This document shows, piece by piece, positions 35,577 through 47,750 of a DNA stretch of 64,000 nucleotides. The notes under the pieces were generated by a model. The model saw nothing but the letters and a program-made list of their open reading frames with translations. It was not told where the DNA came from and did not search any database. Every line of letters starts with the position of its first letter. Positions within the stretch are counted from its first letter, which is position 1. The stretch is from Acrocarpospora phusangensis (GTDB lineage: Bacteria; Actinomycetota; Actinomycetes; Streptosporangiales; Streptosporangiaceae), in NCBI RefSeq assembly GCF_016862995.1, contig NZ_BOOA01000028.1, positions 1-64,000 of the forward strand, read 5' to 3'. A program made the translations under genes and the position numbers.

Positions 35577-37168
35577 GTGGCGTTCCGCCACAGCAGCGCG
35601 AACGAGATCAGGTAGAGGCTCAGCGCGGTGACCATGCCGTCGTAGATGAACATGTAGAACAGCGCCAGCACCATCACCAGCACTCCCGCCTGCCCGATCG
35701 GGGAGCGATCAGTCCAGTACCGCCGTACGGCTCCCGCGAAGAAGCCGGCGTAGAGGCACGCCCCGACGAAGCCCTGGGAGATCATCAGCAGCCAGAGCTG
35801 GCCGTCGCTGCCGAGGGGCGGGTGGCCGCAGGTGTCGCACCAGTCGCTCTTGCCGGTGGTGATCGTACGGTGGCTGCCGAACGCGTTGCGGGTGCTGCCG
35901 TACCCGATGATCGGGGAGGTGGCGGCGGTCTGGACGGTGGCGGAGACGGTGAAGGCGCGGATGTCGTTGCTGTGGGGGCTGTCCAGGCGCTGGGCGACCA
36001 TCGGAGCCAGCGGGGAGAGGACGAAGGCGGTGGCGGTGGCGGCGATGGCCGTACCGATGGAGAGGAGGCGGTGGGAGCGGACGGCCAGGTAGGCGAGGGA
36101 GAAGCCGAGGCCGATCCAGAGGCCGCGGTTGAGGGAGTAGACGATCGGGATGGCGGCGAGGGCGAGGACGACGGCGGTGAGAACTCTGCGGAGCGGGCCG
36201 CCGTAGCCCCACCAGCCGACGAGGAACCAGATGATCAGGACCGAGGCGTTGCTGCCCCAGGCGTTGGCCCATTCGAAGGGGGCCTCCGGGCGGGGGGAGG
36301 CGTGGCCGAGCACGTGCTGCATCTGGGCGGCGGTGGGGTGGATCAGGTTGGTGACGAAGGAGTTGCCGGAGATCCAGCGGGGGAGCACCAGCTCGACCGG
36401 GGACGTGAACGCGAAGTGCGGCATCAGCACGCCGAGCAGCCCGCCCGCGACCGTGGTGAGAAAAAGCGCGCCGAGCATGCGCACGAGCGCGAGCTGCGGC
36501 AGTTCCTCGCGGGTGAGGTTGCCCAAGTAGAGCACGACGACCAGCAGCGACAGATAGATGGCCAGCCGCATCACGTAGCCGGTCACCCGCCCGGCCGTGA
36601 GGTCCCCATAGGTGCCCTCAGGGGTCTCCGTCAGAGCGAAAGCACTGATCAGGTACCCCGCGATCAGCAACGCCCAAAGCCCGAACCCCTTGGGCACCTT
36701 GATCGGCCGCCGCCGGCACAGAATGACCAACATCGGAACGGCCACCACAATGACCGACAGGCCCCCGAAGCCGAGCGCCCACCACACGGGATATCCAACG
36801 AGCAACGCCCAAATCGGCCAGACAGCACCCCAGCTCACCCTCAGGCGGCTCATCAGCAGAGGACTCATGCGGCGGGGGCCCATCAAGTGAGGACCAACCG
36901 CGAAGAGACTCGCCGGCAGGCGGCAAGTCGCGAGGGAAGCCACCGGGAGAGGGCTCGCCGGCAGGCGGCCAAGTGCGAGGGAAATCACCGGTGGGCTCAC
37001 GGGCAGGCTACTGCGGTGTCCGATAACGTTCACCGGCTTGGAGTCGTGCGATCGCCGAGGCTGGCGAGGCGCTTCGACCCGGCGAAGGTTTGTGGTCACG
37101 GCACTGGCCGCGAGGGGAGCCGCCGGTAGAGGGCTCTCCGGTTGGCGGTCCGACGGGTGAGGGGTCAT
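35573..37168 (-). CDS. O-antigen ligase / polymerase family membrane protein
   Basis: 531-aa polytopic protein with about 11-12 membrane helices after residue 110 and a large extracytoplasmic loop. That loop contains YGSTRNAFGSHRTITTGKSDWCDTCGHPPLGSDGQ, with the conserved glycine/histidine region of the Wzy_C family and a CxxC pair. The role would be to polymerise or ligate the exported glycan. The first 105 residues are a low-complexity extension with 15-residue repeats (RLPASPLPVASLATC). ATG 37168 overlaps the Wzz stop (ATGA), which supports translation of this extension; MSPLLMSRLRV near residue 101 would be the conventional start. Confidence 0.85.
   Translation of the reverse strand: MTPHPSDRQPESPLPAAPLAASAVTTNLRRVEAPRQPRRSHDSKPVNVIGHRSSLPVSPPVISLALGRLPASPLPVASLATCRLPASLFAVGPHLMGPRRMSPLLMSRLRVSWGAVWPIWALLVGYPVWWALGFGGLSVIVVAVPMLVILCRRRPIKVPKGFGLWALLIAGYLISAFALTETPEGTYGDLTAGRVTGYVMRLAIYLSLLVVVLYLGNLTREELPQLALVRMLGALFLTTVAGGLLGVLMPHFAFTSPVELVLPRWISGNSFVTNLIHPTAAQMQHVLGHASPRPEAPFEWANAWGSNASVLIIWFLVGWWGYGGPLRRVLTAVVLALAAIPIVYSLNRGLWIGLGFSLAYLAVRSHRLLSIGTAIAATATAFVLSPLAPMVAQRLDSPHSNDIRAFTVSATVQTAATSPIIGYGSTRNAFGSHRTITTGKSDWCDTCGHPPLGSDGQLWLLMISQGFVGACLYAGFFAGAVRRYWTDRSPIGQAGVLVMVLALFYMFIYDGMVTALSLYLISFALLWRNAT
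36905..37010 (-). repeat. 45-bp tandem repeat in the ligase gene N-terminus
   Basis: TCGCCGGCAGGCGG begins at 36910 and again at 36955, followed each time by a GCGAGGGAA-type block. A weaker third unit starts near 36997, and another related block lies at 37109-37147. The 45-bp unit encodes 15 residues. Confidence 0.7.
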
Positions 37169-38313
37169 CGGGTGGGCTCCGTTGCGACCACTACGGGGGG
37201 TACGGAGAGCACGCCGAGGACGGTGGTGCCGCGTGCGGTGAGGGAGCGGGTGGCGTGGGCGACCTCTTGGGCGCGGGTGCGGCGGAGGCCGACCAGGAGT
37301 ACGGCGGACGGGGCACGGCCGTTGGTGACCAGGTCGAGGGTGGGGAACTCGGCGGCGATCAACGGGGCGGCGGTCGTGCCGACGGGTTCCAGGAGGACCG
37401 GGCCTTCGGGGAACAGGTCGGAGAGGGTTTCCGCCAGGGTGCCGATGTCCTTGGCCGGAAGCTCGGCCAGGAGGGGCAGCGCGGTCAGGCGTTCGATGTC
37501 GGCGGGGACGCGTAGCCGGGTGTCCAGGCGGTCGCGGGTGAAAGCCGACACGGCTCCCGTCAGGACGCCTAGAAAGAGACCACTGCCGAGATAGAGCGGA
37601 GGGCTGGGAGTGCTTGCGCGCAGCGGCGGGCGGGCTGGGCTGATCACTGTGCCGGGGGTGATCGCGGTGGTTTTGAGGGTGTCGTATTTCAGGGTGAGGC
37701 TGTAGGACTGCCGGCTGAGCACCGCCTGCTGGTGCGCGGTGACGGCGCGCTCCGCCGAGCCACGGGCGAGTGGCGCCAGCGTGACCGCCACCCGGCTCAG
37801 CGACACGTTGACCTGCCGGAGCTTCACCAGCAGCGCCCGCATCTGCGCGAGCAAAGTCTGTTGCGCGGCCTCCGCCCGATGCCGCAGGTACGCGTCCGCG
37901 AACGCCTGAGCCCCCGCCGCCGCCACCACCGAATCGGGCGCCGCAAACGAAATCCTGAGAATTCCGGAATTCGGCGGAACATCAACCCGAACCCGATACC
38001 GCAACGCTTCCGGATCTGTATTTTTCAGGATTTCGGCCGCCTTCGCGGCAACCACGGATGATTGGGCGATCTGCGCTTCGGTATCCAAATTGAGTGGTTC
38101 ACGCTGGCGCTGGGTGACCTGATTGACCTGTTCCTGCACCCCGGTCGGCAACACCTGCACTTCCGCCGTCGCCGTGTACGCCCGAGGCGTGCCCACCAGC
38201 GCCCCCACCCCACCCGCCACCCCCGCCAGCAGGCACACCACCACCAGCCACCGGCGGCGCCGCAGCACGGAACCGTACTCGGCGAGATCCCGGCTGTGCG
38301 GGGGCAGGCTCAT
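37165..38313 (-). CDS. Wzz-like chain-length determinant / polysaccharide co-polymerase
   Basis: 382-aa protein with the co-polymerase layout: short cytoplasmic start, helix 1 (WLVVVCLLAGVAGGVGALVG, about 22-41), an extracytoplasmic stretch with TATAEVQVLPTG and coiled-coil character, and helix 2 near residues 240-260 (LYLGSGLFLGVLTGAVSAF). A degenerate cytoplasmic C-terminal part lacks Walker motifs and tyrosine clusters, so it is not an active BY-kinase. It is the first gene of the minus-strand glycan operon; its stop overlaps the ligase start. Confidence 0.82.
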   Translation of the reverse strand: MSLPPHSRDLAEYGSVLRRRRWLVVVCLLAGVAGGVGALVGTPRAYTATAEVQVLPTGVQEQVNQVTQRQREPLNLDTEAQIAQSSVVAAKAAEILKNTDPEALRYRVRVDVPPNSGILRISFAAPDSVVAAAGAQAFADAYLRHRAEAAQQTLLAQMRALLVKLRQVNVSLSRVAVTLAPLARGSAERAVTAHQQAVLSRQSYSLTLKYDTLKTTAITPGTVISPARPPLRASTPSPPLYLGSGLFLGVLTGAVSAFTRDRLDTRLRVPADIERLTALPLLAELPAKDIGTLAETLSDLFPEGPVLLEPVGTTAAPLIAAEFPTLDLVTNGRAPSAVLLVGLRRTRAQEVAHATRSLTARGTTVLGVLSVPPVVVATEPTR

Positions 38314-38507
38314 GGGGGACCTCGTCGTGGCGTGGGAACGGCGAAACAGAGTATGAACTATAGGCTCCCTTGAGCTTTACCCCAGCCAATTTTGAAGTTT
38401 TTCCACAGGCGAATCACGGGACAATAACAGACGTTCTTTGGACATGTCCGCCATGGGATATGAGAAAGCGCCGCACCCGTGAGCGGCGGTGATGGAATGG
38501 TGAACCC
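38314..38507. promoter_or_regulatory. Divergent promoter region of the glycan operon and GH gene
   Basis: A relatively AT-rich 194-bp spacer. On the minus strand TATAGT lies about 45-50 bases before the Wzz ATG and is a good -10 candidate. No clear -35 or operator is visible. The plus-strand GH gene must also start here. Confidence 0.4.
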
Positions 38508-39542
38508 ATGTTCATCGTCAAACGGGGGATCGTCGCGCTGGCTCTGGTCACCGGCTGCGCCCCCGCCTCCGGCACCGGCGCCGGCCCGGCCGCCCGTCCG
38601 GACGGCCTCCTCCGCCAGGAGACCACCTGCGTGGTCACCGACAAGCTCATCCCCACCTGCGGCGCCTGGTGGGGGATCGCGCCGGACGTCTTCACCGGCA
38701 CCCCGCCCGCCCGCGCGGTCCAGCGCGCCGAACAGCGCATGGGCCGCCCGGCCGACATCGTGCACGTCTACCACCGGGGGGAGGAGCTGTTCCCCACCGA
38801 CCAGGAGCGCCAGCTGGCCACCGGCCCGCGGATGCTGCTGATCAACTGGAAGCCGTCCCGGACCAGGACCTGGGCGCAGATCGCGCGCGGCGCGCTGGAC
38901 GAGCGCATCGACGCCCTGGCCGCGCACATCACCCGGACCTTTCCGGGGCGCTTCTTCCTGACCATCCACCACGAACCGGAAAACGACGTGCACTCCAAGC
39001 CGGGGATGTCCGCCCAGGACTACGCGGCCATGTACCGGCATGTCGTGAACCGCCTGCGCAAGCAGGGCGTACGGAACGCGGTGACCGTCATGACGTACAT
39101 GGGCGCGCCCAACTGGGCCACCAAGCCGTGGTTCGACCGGCTCTACCCCGGTGACGACGTGGTCGACTGGATCGGCCTGGATCCGTACGCGGACAACCGG
39201 GTCAGTGACTTTTCCACGCTGGTGGACAAGACGAGGCCGGATCACCCTCGCTGGCCGGGCTTCTACCGCTGGACGCAGTCACGCTTCCCCGGCAAGCCGA
39301 TCATGGTGTCGGAGTGGGGGGCGTTCGAGCGCAAGACCGCTCCCCGGTTCAAGACCGACTTCTACGCCTCGGTGCGCGCCCAGATCCGCGACTACCCGCA
39401 GATCAAGGCGCTCGTCTACTTCGACTCGGCGTTCGCGCCCCGGGGGGACACCCGCTTCGACACGACGCCGGAGTCGGCGGCGGCTTTCACCCAGCTCGCC
39501 CGCGAAGCGCATTTCGCGGCGACGAAGGTCCCCGTGCAGTGA
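38508..39542 (+). CDS. Secreted GH26-like glycoside hydrolase (putative lipoprotein)
   Basis: 344-aa exported protein. The start VKRGIVALALVTGC fits a lipobox (LVTGC), so it may be lipid-anchored. The catalytic pair expected for GH26 (clan GH-A) is seen as FLTIHHEPEND (acid/base Glu) and MVSEWGAFE (nucleophile Glu), with WIGLDPYADN between. GH26 enzymes cut beta-mannans or related glucans. Divergent from the glycan operon, it may trim or release the polymer made there. ATG 38508 is the only start giving the signal sequence. Confidence 0.85.
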   Translation: MFIVKRGIVALALVTGCAPASGTGAGPAARPDGLLRQETTCVVTDKLIPTCGAWWGIAPDVFTGTPPARAVQRAEQRMGRPADIVHVYHRGEELFPTDQERQLATGPRMLLINWKPSRTRTWAQIARGALDERIDALAAHITRTFPGRFFLTIHHEPENDVHSKPGMSAQDYAAMYRHVVNRLRKQGVRNAVTVMTYMGAPNWATKPWFDRLYPGDDVVDWIGLDPYADNRVSDFSTLVDKTRPDHPRWPGFYRWTQSRFPGKPIMVSEWGAFERKTAPRFKTDFYASVRAQIRDYPQIKALVYFDSAFAPRGDTRFDTTPESAAAFTQLAREAHFAATKVPVQ

Positions 39543-39543
39543 G

Positions 39544-40761
39544 TTAGCGGATCCAGCCGCCCGAGATGAGCCGGTTGAGCACCGTGGACACCGCGCGCTC
39601 AACCGGCATGTCGGTCGTGTCCAGTTCGAGGTCGGCGTCGTCAGGCTCCTCGTACGGCGCCGACACCCCCGTGAACTCCGGGATCAGCCCCGCCCTGGCC
39701 TTGGCGTACAGGCCCTTGCGGTCGCGGCGTTCGCACTCCTCCAGAGGCGTCGAGACGTGCACCAGCACGAAGTCGGCGCCCACGGCCTCCACCATCTCGC
39801 GCACCTCGTCGCGGGTGTCCGCGTGCGGGGCGATCGGCGCGCAGATGGCCAGCCCGCCGTGCCGGGCCACCTCGGCGGCGACGAACCCGATGCGGCGGAT
39901 GTTCAGGTCGCGGTCCTCGCGGGAGAACGTCAGGCCCTTGGACAGCAGCCGCCGCACCACGTCGCCGTCCAGGTAGGTGACCGTGCGCCCGCCGCGCTCC
40001 AGCAGGGCGTCCCGCAGGCCGCGCGCGACGGTCGACTTGCCGGAGCCGGACAGTCCGGTGAAGAACACCACGAGCCCGCGCCGGTGCGGCGGCCCGGGGA
40101 TGCTGACCGGGGCGGGCCCGGCGTAGTGCTCGGTGGCGCCGTAGTTCGCGGCCACGTGCTCGCGCAGCTCCAGGTCGATGGCCGGGTCCTCGCGCGGCGC
40201 CAGCGGCACGGCCACCACGGTCGAACCGGGCAGCTCCGCGGACGCCTTCAGCGCGGCACGGACCACGGCCGGCCCCGCCTCGCCGTACACGAGGGGGAGC
40301 AGCAGCACGGCGGCGTCGAGCTCCTCGGCGGTGGCCGCGATGTCCTCGACGGCGGAGGAGTCCAGCGGCCCGCGCATGGTGACGGCCAGCACGTCGTCGG
40401 GCAGCTCCTTGCGCACCTCCGCCGGGGTACGGCGCAGCCGCGCGAACGGCCCGTACACCGGCGACCCGAGCGCCTCCAGACGCCCGGCGACGTGATGCCC
40501 GTTCCGCTCAGTGATCTCCAGAACGGCCAGCGCTGCGCCCTCCGGATCGGTCAGCCTGATGTGGCCGCCGAGGTCCTCGGGGAGCGCCAGCGTGATCGCG
40601 TCCGGCCACGGCGTGCCGTCGGCGAGCTGCCCGTGCTCGGTCACGCTCGCGACGTCCGCCGCCCCCAGGAAGCCGGTCAGCGGCGCGTACGCACCCGACA
40701 ACAGGAGTTCCAGGTCGGCCAGCTCCCGGGGGTCGGGAGTCCACTCGGTCGCTTCGGTCAT
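39544..40761 (-). CDS. cysC: Adenylylsulfate kinase with N-terminal degenerate ATP-sulfurylase-like domain
   Basis: 405-aa two-part enzyme. The C-terminal APS kinase (about 228-405) has the P-loop FFTGLSGSGKSTVARGL, DGDVVRRLLSKGLTFSREDR, and the FTGVSAPYEEP loop, and makes PAPS from APS. Residues 1-225 resemble the PUA-like and catalytic parts of single-chain ATP sulfurylase (LLLSGAYAPLTGFLG), but the catalytic QxRNPxHxxH motif is missing (only VTMRGPLDSS), so this part is probably structural or regulatory. It supplies the missing step between CysDN and the three sulfotransferases. It ends one base from the convergent GH gene. Confidence 0.9.
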   Translation of the reverse strand: MTEATEWTPDPRELADLELLLSGAYAPLTGFLGAADVASVTEHGQLADGTPWPDAITLALPEDLGGHIRLTDPEGAALAVLEITERNGHHVAGRLEALGSPVYGPFARLRRTPAEVRKELPDDVLAVTMRGPLDSSAVEDIAATAEELDAAVLLLPLVYGEAGPAVVRAALKASAELPGSTVVAVPLAPREDPAIDLELREHVAANYGATEHYAGPAPVSIPGPPHRRGLVVFFTGLSGSGKSTVARGLRDALLERGGRTVTYLDGDVVRRLLSKGLTFSREDRDLNIRRIGFVAAEVARHGGLAICAPIAPHADTRDEVREMVEAVGADFVLVHVSTPLEECERRDRKGLYAKARAGLIPEFTGVSAPYEEPDDADLELDTTDMPVERAVSTVLNRLISGGWIR

Positions 40762-40844
40762 CAGTCGGTTTTCCGATCTCAGGCATAGCGGGCGTCGCCT
40801 CAGGGCGTCTTAGAGGCTGACATTAGCTCTACGAGGAGGTGGTC

Positions 40845-41357
40845 GTGGACGCCGCGGACGAACGAGCATTCCGCGATTTCGTGGCCGCGCGGTCGCCCGC
40901 CCTGATGGGCCTGGCCTACCTGCTCACCGGAGGCGACCAGCACGCCGCCGAGGATCTGGTGCAGACCTCCCTCGCCAAGGCGGTGACCCGCTGGCGCGGG
41001 ATCGAGGACCCGGAGGCGTACGTCAAGCGAACCATGTACCACCAGCAGATCAGCACCTGGCGGCTGGCCTGGCGGCGGCACGAGACGAGCGTGGCCGAGC
41101 CGCCGGACACGGCCGCGGCCGACGGGACCGGCGCGGTGGACCTGCGGCTGGCGCTCCGGCAGGCGCTGGCCCGGCTGACCCCCAGGCAGCGCACGGTGCT
41201 GGTGCTGCGCTACTTCGAGGACCTGCCGGAGGACGAGATCGCGCGGATCCTGGGCTGTTCCGTGGGCACCGTCCGGAGCACCGCGCACCGCTCGCTGGCC
41301 CGGCTCCGCGCCCTGGCCACCGAGCTCACGCCCGCATACGAGGAGCTGACCCGATGA
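40845..41357 (+). CDS. SigE-family RNA polymerase sigma factor
   Basis: 170-aa group 4 (ECF-type) sigma factor with only regions 2 and 4. Region 2 has LMGLAYLLTGGDQHAAEDLVQTSLAKAVTRW; region 4 has LTPRQRTVLVLRYFEDLPEDEIARILGCSVGTVRSTAHR. GTG 40845 is preferred because GAGGAGG (40833-40839) lies five bases before it; GTG 40839 overlaps that site. It is coupled to the next gene (ATGA), whose product is probably its membrane partner. Confidence 0.9.
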   Translation: MDAADERAFRDFVAARSPALMGLAYLLTGGDQHAAEDLVQTSLAKAVTRWRGIEDPEAYVKRTMYHQQISTWRLAWRRHETSVAEPPDTAAADGTGAVDLRLALRQALARLTPRQRTVLVLRYFEDLPEDEIARILGCSVGTVRSTAHRSLARLRALATELTPAYEELTR

Positions 41358-42595
41358 ACGAGGAGACCCTGCTCAGGGAGACGCTCCGGCACTGGTCGGA
41401 GCAAACCCGGGTGCCCGCTGACCTGGCCGACCGGGTGCTGGACTCGCGCCGCCGCCGTCGGCTGCCCGCGCTGGCCGTGACCGCCGTCACCGTGGCCGCC
41501 GTCCTGGTGGCCGGGATGTTCGTGCTGCCCGGCGCGTTCCGCGAGCGTCCCGCGCCCGCCGCCGACGCCACGGTCACGGCGACCGTGAGCCCGCCTCCTC
41601 CCGATGTCCAGACGGACACCGAGAACGACCCGCCGCGGACCCTCATCGCCGCCGGGCAGGTGGCCGTCTCCGCGTACTCCACCCTGAGCTGGGTGCCGAC
41701 CGGCCGGGGTACCGAGACGGTCCGCTGGCACTGGTCGCTCTACAACCCGGTCTCCGGCCAGTACGAGCCGACCGACTGGTCCTGGGTGGACGTCGCGCCG
41801 GGACTGCGCTTCGCGGCGGTCATCGAGGGCGACCTGCCCGCCAGGCGGGTCGGCGTGTTCGACATGAACACCCGGCAGGTGGTGCGCTGGATCGGCGTGG
41901 AGCAGGGCGCCGGGGCCGCGTACTGGTCCCCGGACGGCACCCGCATCCTGATCACCACCTACTCCGGCCCACCCGACGAGTTGCGCTGGCTGAACGAGGA
42001 ACGCACCATGTCCCGAGGCGCGTCGGCCAGCAGGACGGGATTCGCCATCGCCGACGCCAGCACCGGTCAGGTCGCCTTCCGGTCGTTCAAGGGGGGCGGC
42101 CGCCGCCCTGGCTTCCCGCCGAACGCGGACAATGCGGACAATGCGGACGGTCCCAGCGGGCGGCGGGACTTCCGCTGGAGCGAGGACGGCACGCTGATCT
42201 GGGAGCCGCAGGTCCTCGCGCCGGCCCAGGCCTTCTACGACCTGGAGGGCAACTCCCGGCCCGCGCCGCCGGACCGGATGGAGGGCAGCCAACTGGCGGG
42301 CGTCTCGCCCAACCGGAGACTCATCGCCGACCGCGGCCGCCCGCCCGGCCCGGAGACCACCGTCAAGGACCTGACCACCGGCGAGATCGTCGGCACTCAG
42401 AAGATGCTCCAGCTGATCGCCTGGGCTGACGACGGCCATCTCATCGCGCTCGGTTGCGCGGGCGCCTGCGAGAACGAGTTCAGCTCCGCGCTCATGCTGG
42501 TGAGCGTGGACGGCCGGAAGGTTGTCCAGCTGTCCTCCTACCGGAGCAACACCAACGATCCGGACGTCTGGGATCCGCTTCTCACGATCAGATGA
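41354..42595 (+). CDS. Membrane-anchored beta-propeller protein, sigma-factor partner
   Basis: 413-aa protein. A short cytoplasmic helix-rich N-terminus (about 1-38) precedes one membrane helix (LPALAVTAVTVAAVLVAGMF, about 38-57). The rest is outside and shows TolB/WD40-like blades (AAYWSPDGTRILITTYSG, RDFRWSEDGTLIWEP). The layout and the 4-base overlap with the sigma gene fit a sensor or anti-sigma partner, although no zinc anti-sigma motif is present. A 9-bp repeat (GCGGACAAT twice, then GCGGACGGT) encodes ADNADNAD near 42124-42150. It overlaps the convergent methyltransferase end by 8 bp. Confidence 0.75.
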   Translation: MNEETLLRETLRHWSEQTRVPADLADRVLDSRRRRRLPALAVTAVTVAAVLVAGMFVLPGAFRERPAPAADATVTATVSPPPPDVQTDTENDPPRTLIAAGQVAVSAYSTLSWVPTGRGTETVRWHWSLYNPVSGQYEPTDWSWVDVAPGLRFAAVIEGDLPARRVGVFDMNTRQVVRWIGVEQGAGAAYWSPDGTRILITTYSGPPDELRWLNEERTMSRGASASRTGFAIADASTGQVAFRSFKGGGRRPGFPPNADNADNADGPSGRRDFRWSEDGTLIWEPQVLAPAQAFYDLEGNSRPAPPDRMEGSQLAGVSPNRRLIADRGRPPGPETTVKDLTTGEIVGTQKMLQLIAWADDGHLIALGCAGACENEFSSALMLVSVDGRKVVQLSSYRSNTNDPDVWDPLLTIR

Positions 42596-43307
42596 GGCGG
42601 GCGAAGTGGTGCTGGGGTTTCCGTACGACCAGGGCGACCTCGTCGTGGTCGGTGGCCAGGCGCCCGCCCGAGAGTCGGCCGACCGCGCGGCAGAGCAGGG
42701 CCACGAGCCCGCCGCGCGGCCCCAGCCGGGCCGTGCCGCTGGTCAGCGTGTGCTCCTCGGCGATCATCAGGCCGCGCATCAGGCAGTAGGACTGGATGCC
42801 CTCCCGCGAGGACACCGGCTCGTAGACCGCGGGCAGCGGCCCGACGGCCCCCGCCGGCGCCAGCCAGCGCCACAGCCGGTTCCGGAAGGGGGCTTTCCGG
42901 TCGAGGAACCCGTAGGCGGATTTCCGGTCCCGCATGCGGATCAACAGGAGCCCGCCGGGGCGCAGGCCGTTGACGATCCGGTCCAGCACCAGCTCCGCGT
43001 GGGGGATGCGTTCGAGCAGGAACTCCACGCAGACCACGTCGTAGGAGCGGGGGGCCAGCGCGGCCGAGCGCAGGTCGCCCAGCGACCAGACGTTCAGGTC
43101 GGTCCTGGCCGCGGTGGCGGCCCGCAGGTCCGGGCGGTCCTCGTCCACGCCGGTCACCCGGGCCTCGATCCGGTCCAGGTCCAGCGGGGTGCCGCGGCCG
43201 CAGCCGGCGACCAGGATGTCGAGGCGGCGGCCGAGCTGCTCGTTCCACTGCTCGCGGATTCGCTGGCTGAAGACGCCACCCGCAGCGGTCATTCGCACGT
43301 CAGACAT
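42588..43307 (-). CDS. Class I SAM-dependent methyltransferase
   Basis: Protein of about 239 aa. Motif I is DILVAGCGRGTPLDL, the acidic residue is in TGVDEDRPDL, and motif IV is YDVVCVEFLLERIPH; GLRPGGLLLIRM is the post-motif strand. The substrate is unknown. ATG 43307 (MSDVRMTAAGG) is preferred over TTG 43325. It is convergent with the propeller gene and divergent from mfd, and has no obvious pathway partner nearby. Confidence 0.8.
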   Translation of the reverse strand: MSDVRMTAAGGVFSQRIREQWNEQLGRRLDILVAGCGRGTPLDLDRIEARVTGVDEDRPDLRAATAARTDLNVWSLGDLRSAALAPRSYDVVCVEFLLERIPHAELVLDRIVNGLRPGGLLLIRMRDRKSAYGFLDRKAPFRNRLWRWLAPAGAVGPLPAVYEPVSSREGIQSYCLMRGLMIAEEHTLTSGTARLGPRGGLVALLCRAVGRLSGGRLATDHDEVALVVRKPQHHFARLI

Positions 43308-43495
43308 GTCACGAAGGGTAGTCAATCGACTACATGATCGTCACGGATTCGCTCCCGACTCGCCCGCGACGTCCTCTCCCGGGGAAGTAGCCTTGGAGGC
43401 ATACCCCCGGTCCCAAACAGGTTCCGGGATGTTCGTGCTGCCCTCGAACGGGTTCCGGCGGCGCGGCGGTGCACTCTAATGGGGGCCTACAGGCG

Positions 43496-47029
<3,534 letters not shown>

Positions 47030-47095
47030 GGTAGGACCTGGAGCCGCCGTTGGTAAGGTGGCTTCGCCCAGCTCTGGTTGCCGGAGGATTCAATC

Positions 47096-47719
47096 GTGAA
47101 AGCACAGCGTGTTCTGCTGGCCATGGTGGTCGCCGCCGCGACCCTGACCGCGTGCGGCCCGCTCCAGGTCGGAGCCGCCGCCACCGTCGGCGACCAGCGC
47201 ATCACCAGCGAACAGCTGGACAGCGGGGTGCGGGACTTCCAGGCCGCGATGACCGCCGCCAAGATCCCCGCCGACCAGGTTCAGCTGCCCGGATCCGTGC
47301 CGCAGGCGGTCCTGCTGCAGCTGGCCAACATCAACCAGTTCACCCAGGTCGCGGTGAACAACGGGGTGATCATCAGCGAGGGCGACATTGATACGTTCAT
47401 CGCGCAGCAGGGCGGGAAGGCCGCGGTGGACCAGGCCCTGCTCGGCCGCGGGGTGCCCCCGTCGCTGGTGCGGGACTGGCTGCGCGCCTCCATCGGCGCC
47501 CAGCAGATGATCACCAAGCTGGGCGGCGGCAGCGACGAGGCCGCCACCGCGGCGGGGCAGCAGAAGCTCGCCGTCGAGGCCGAGAAGATCCCGGTCAAGT
47601 TCAACCCCCGCTACGGCACCTTCGACCCGACCCAGGGCTGGATCGCGAGCACCCGCTTCGGCACGGGCGCCCCGGCCGTGCCCGTGCCGGCGCCGGGCGA
47701 GGTTCCGCCCCCGAGCTAA
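47096..47719 (+). CDS. SurA N-terminal-domain-like lipoprotein
   Basis: 207-aa predicted lipoprotein: KAQRVLLAMVVAAATLTAC gives lipobox LTAC with Cys near residue 20. The mature part (ATVGDQRITSEQLDSGVRDF, then helical repeats) resembles the SurA/PrsA chaperone N-domain, but no peptidyl-prolyl isomerase domain follows. It may assist folding of exported proteins. GTG 47096 is preceded by GGAGG (47083-47087). Between mfd and mazG, its usual actinobacterial position. Confidence 0.82.
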   Translation: MKAQRVLLAMVVAAATLTACGPLQVGAAATVGDQRITSEQLDSGVRDFQAAMTAAKIPADQVQLPGSVPQAVLLQLANINQFTQVAVNNGVIISEGDIDTFIAQQGGKAAVDQALLGRGVPPSLVRDWLRASIGAQQMITKLGGGSDEAATAAGQQKLAVEAEKIPVKFNPRYGTFDPTQGWIASTRFGTGAPAVPVPAPGEVPPPS

Positions 47720-47750
47720 CCGGCCGCCCCCGCCCCCGTAGGGTGAGGGT

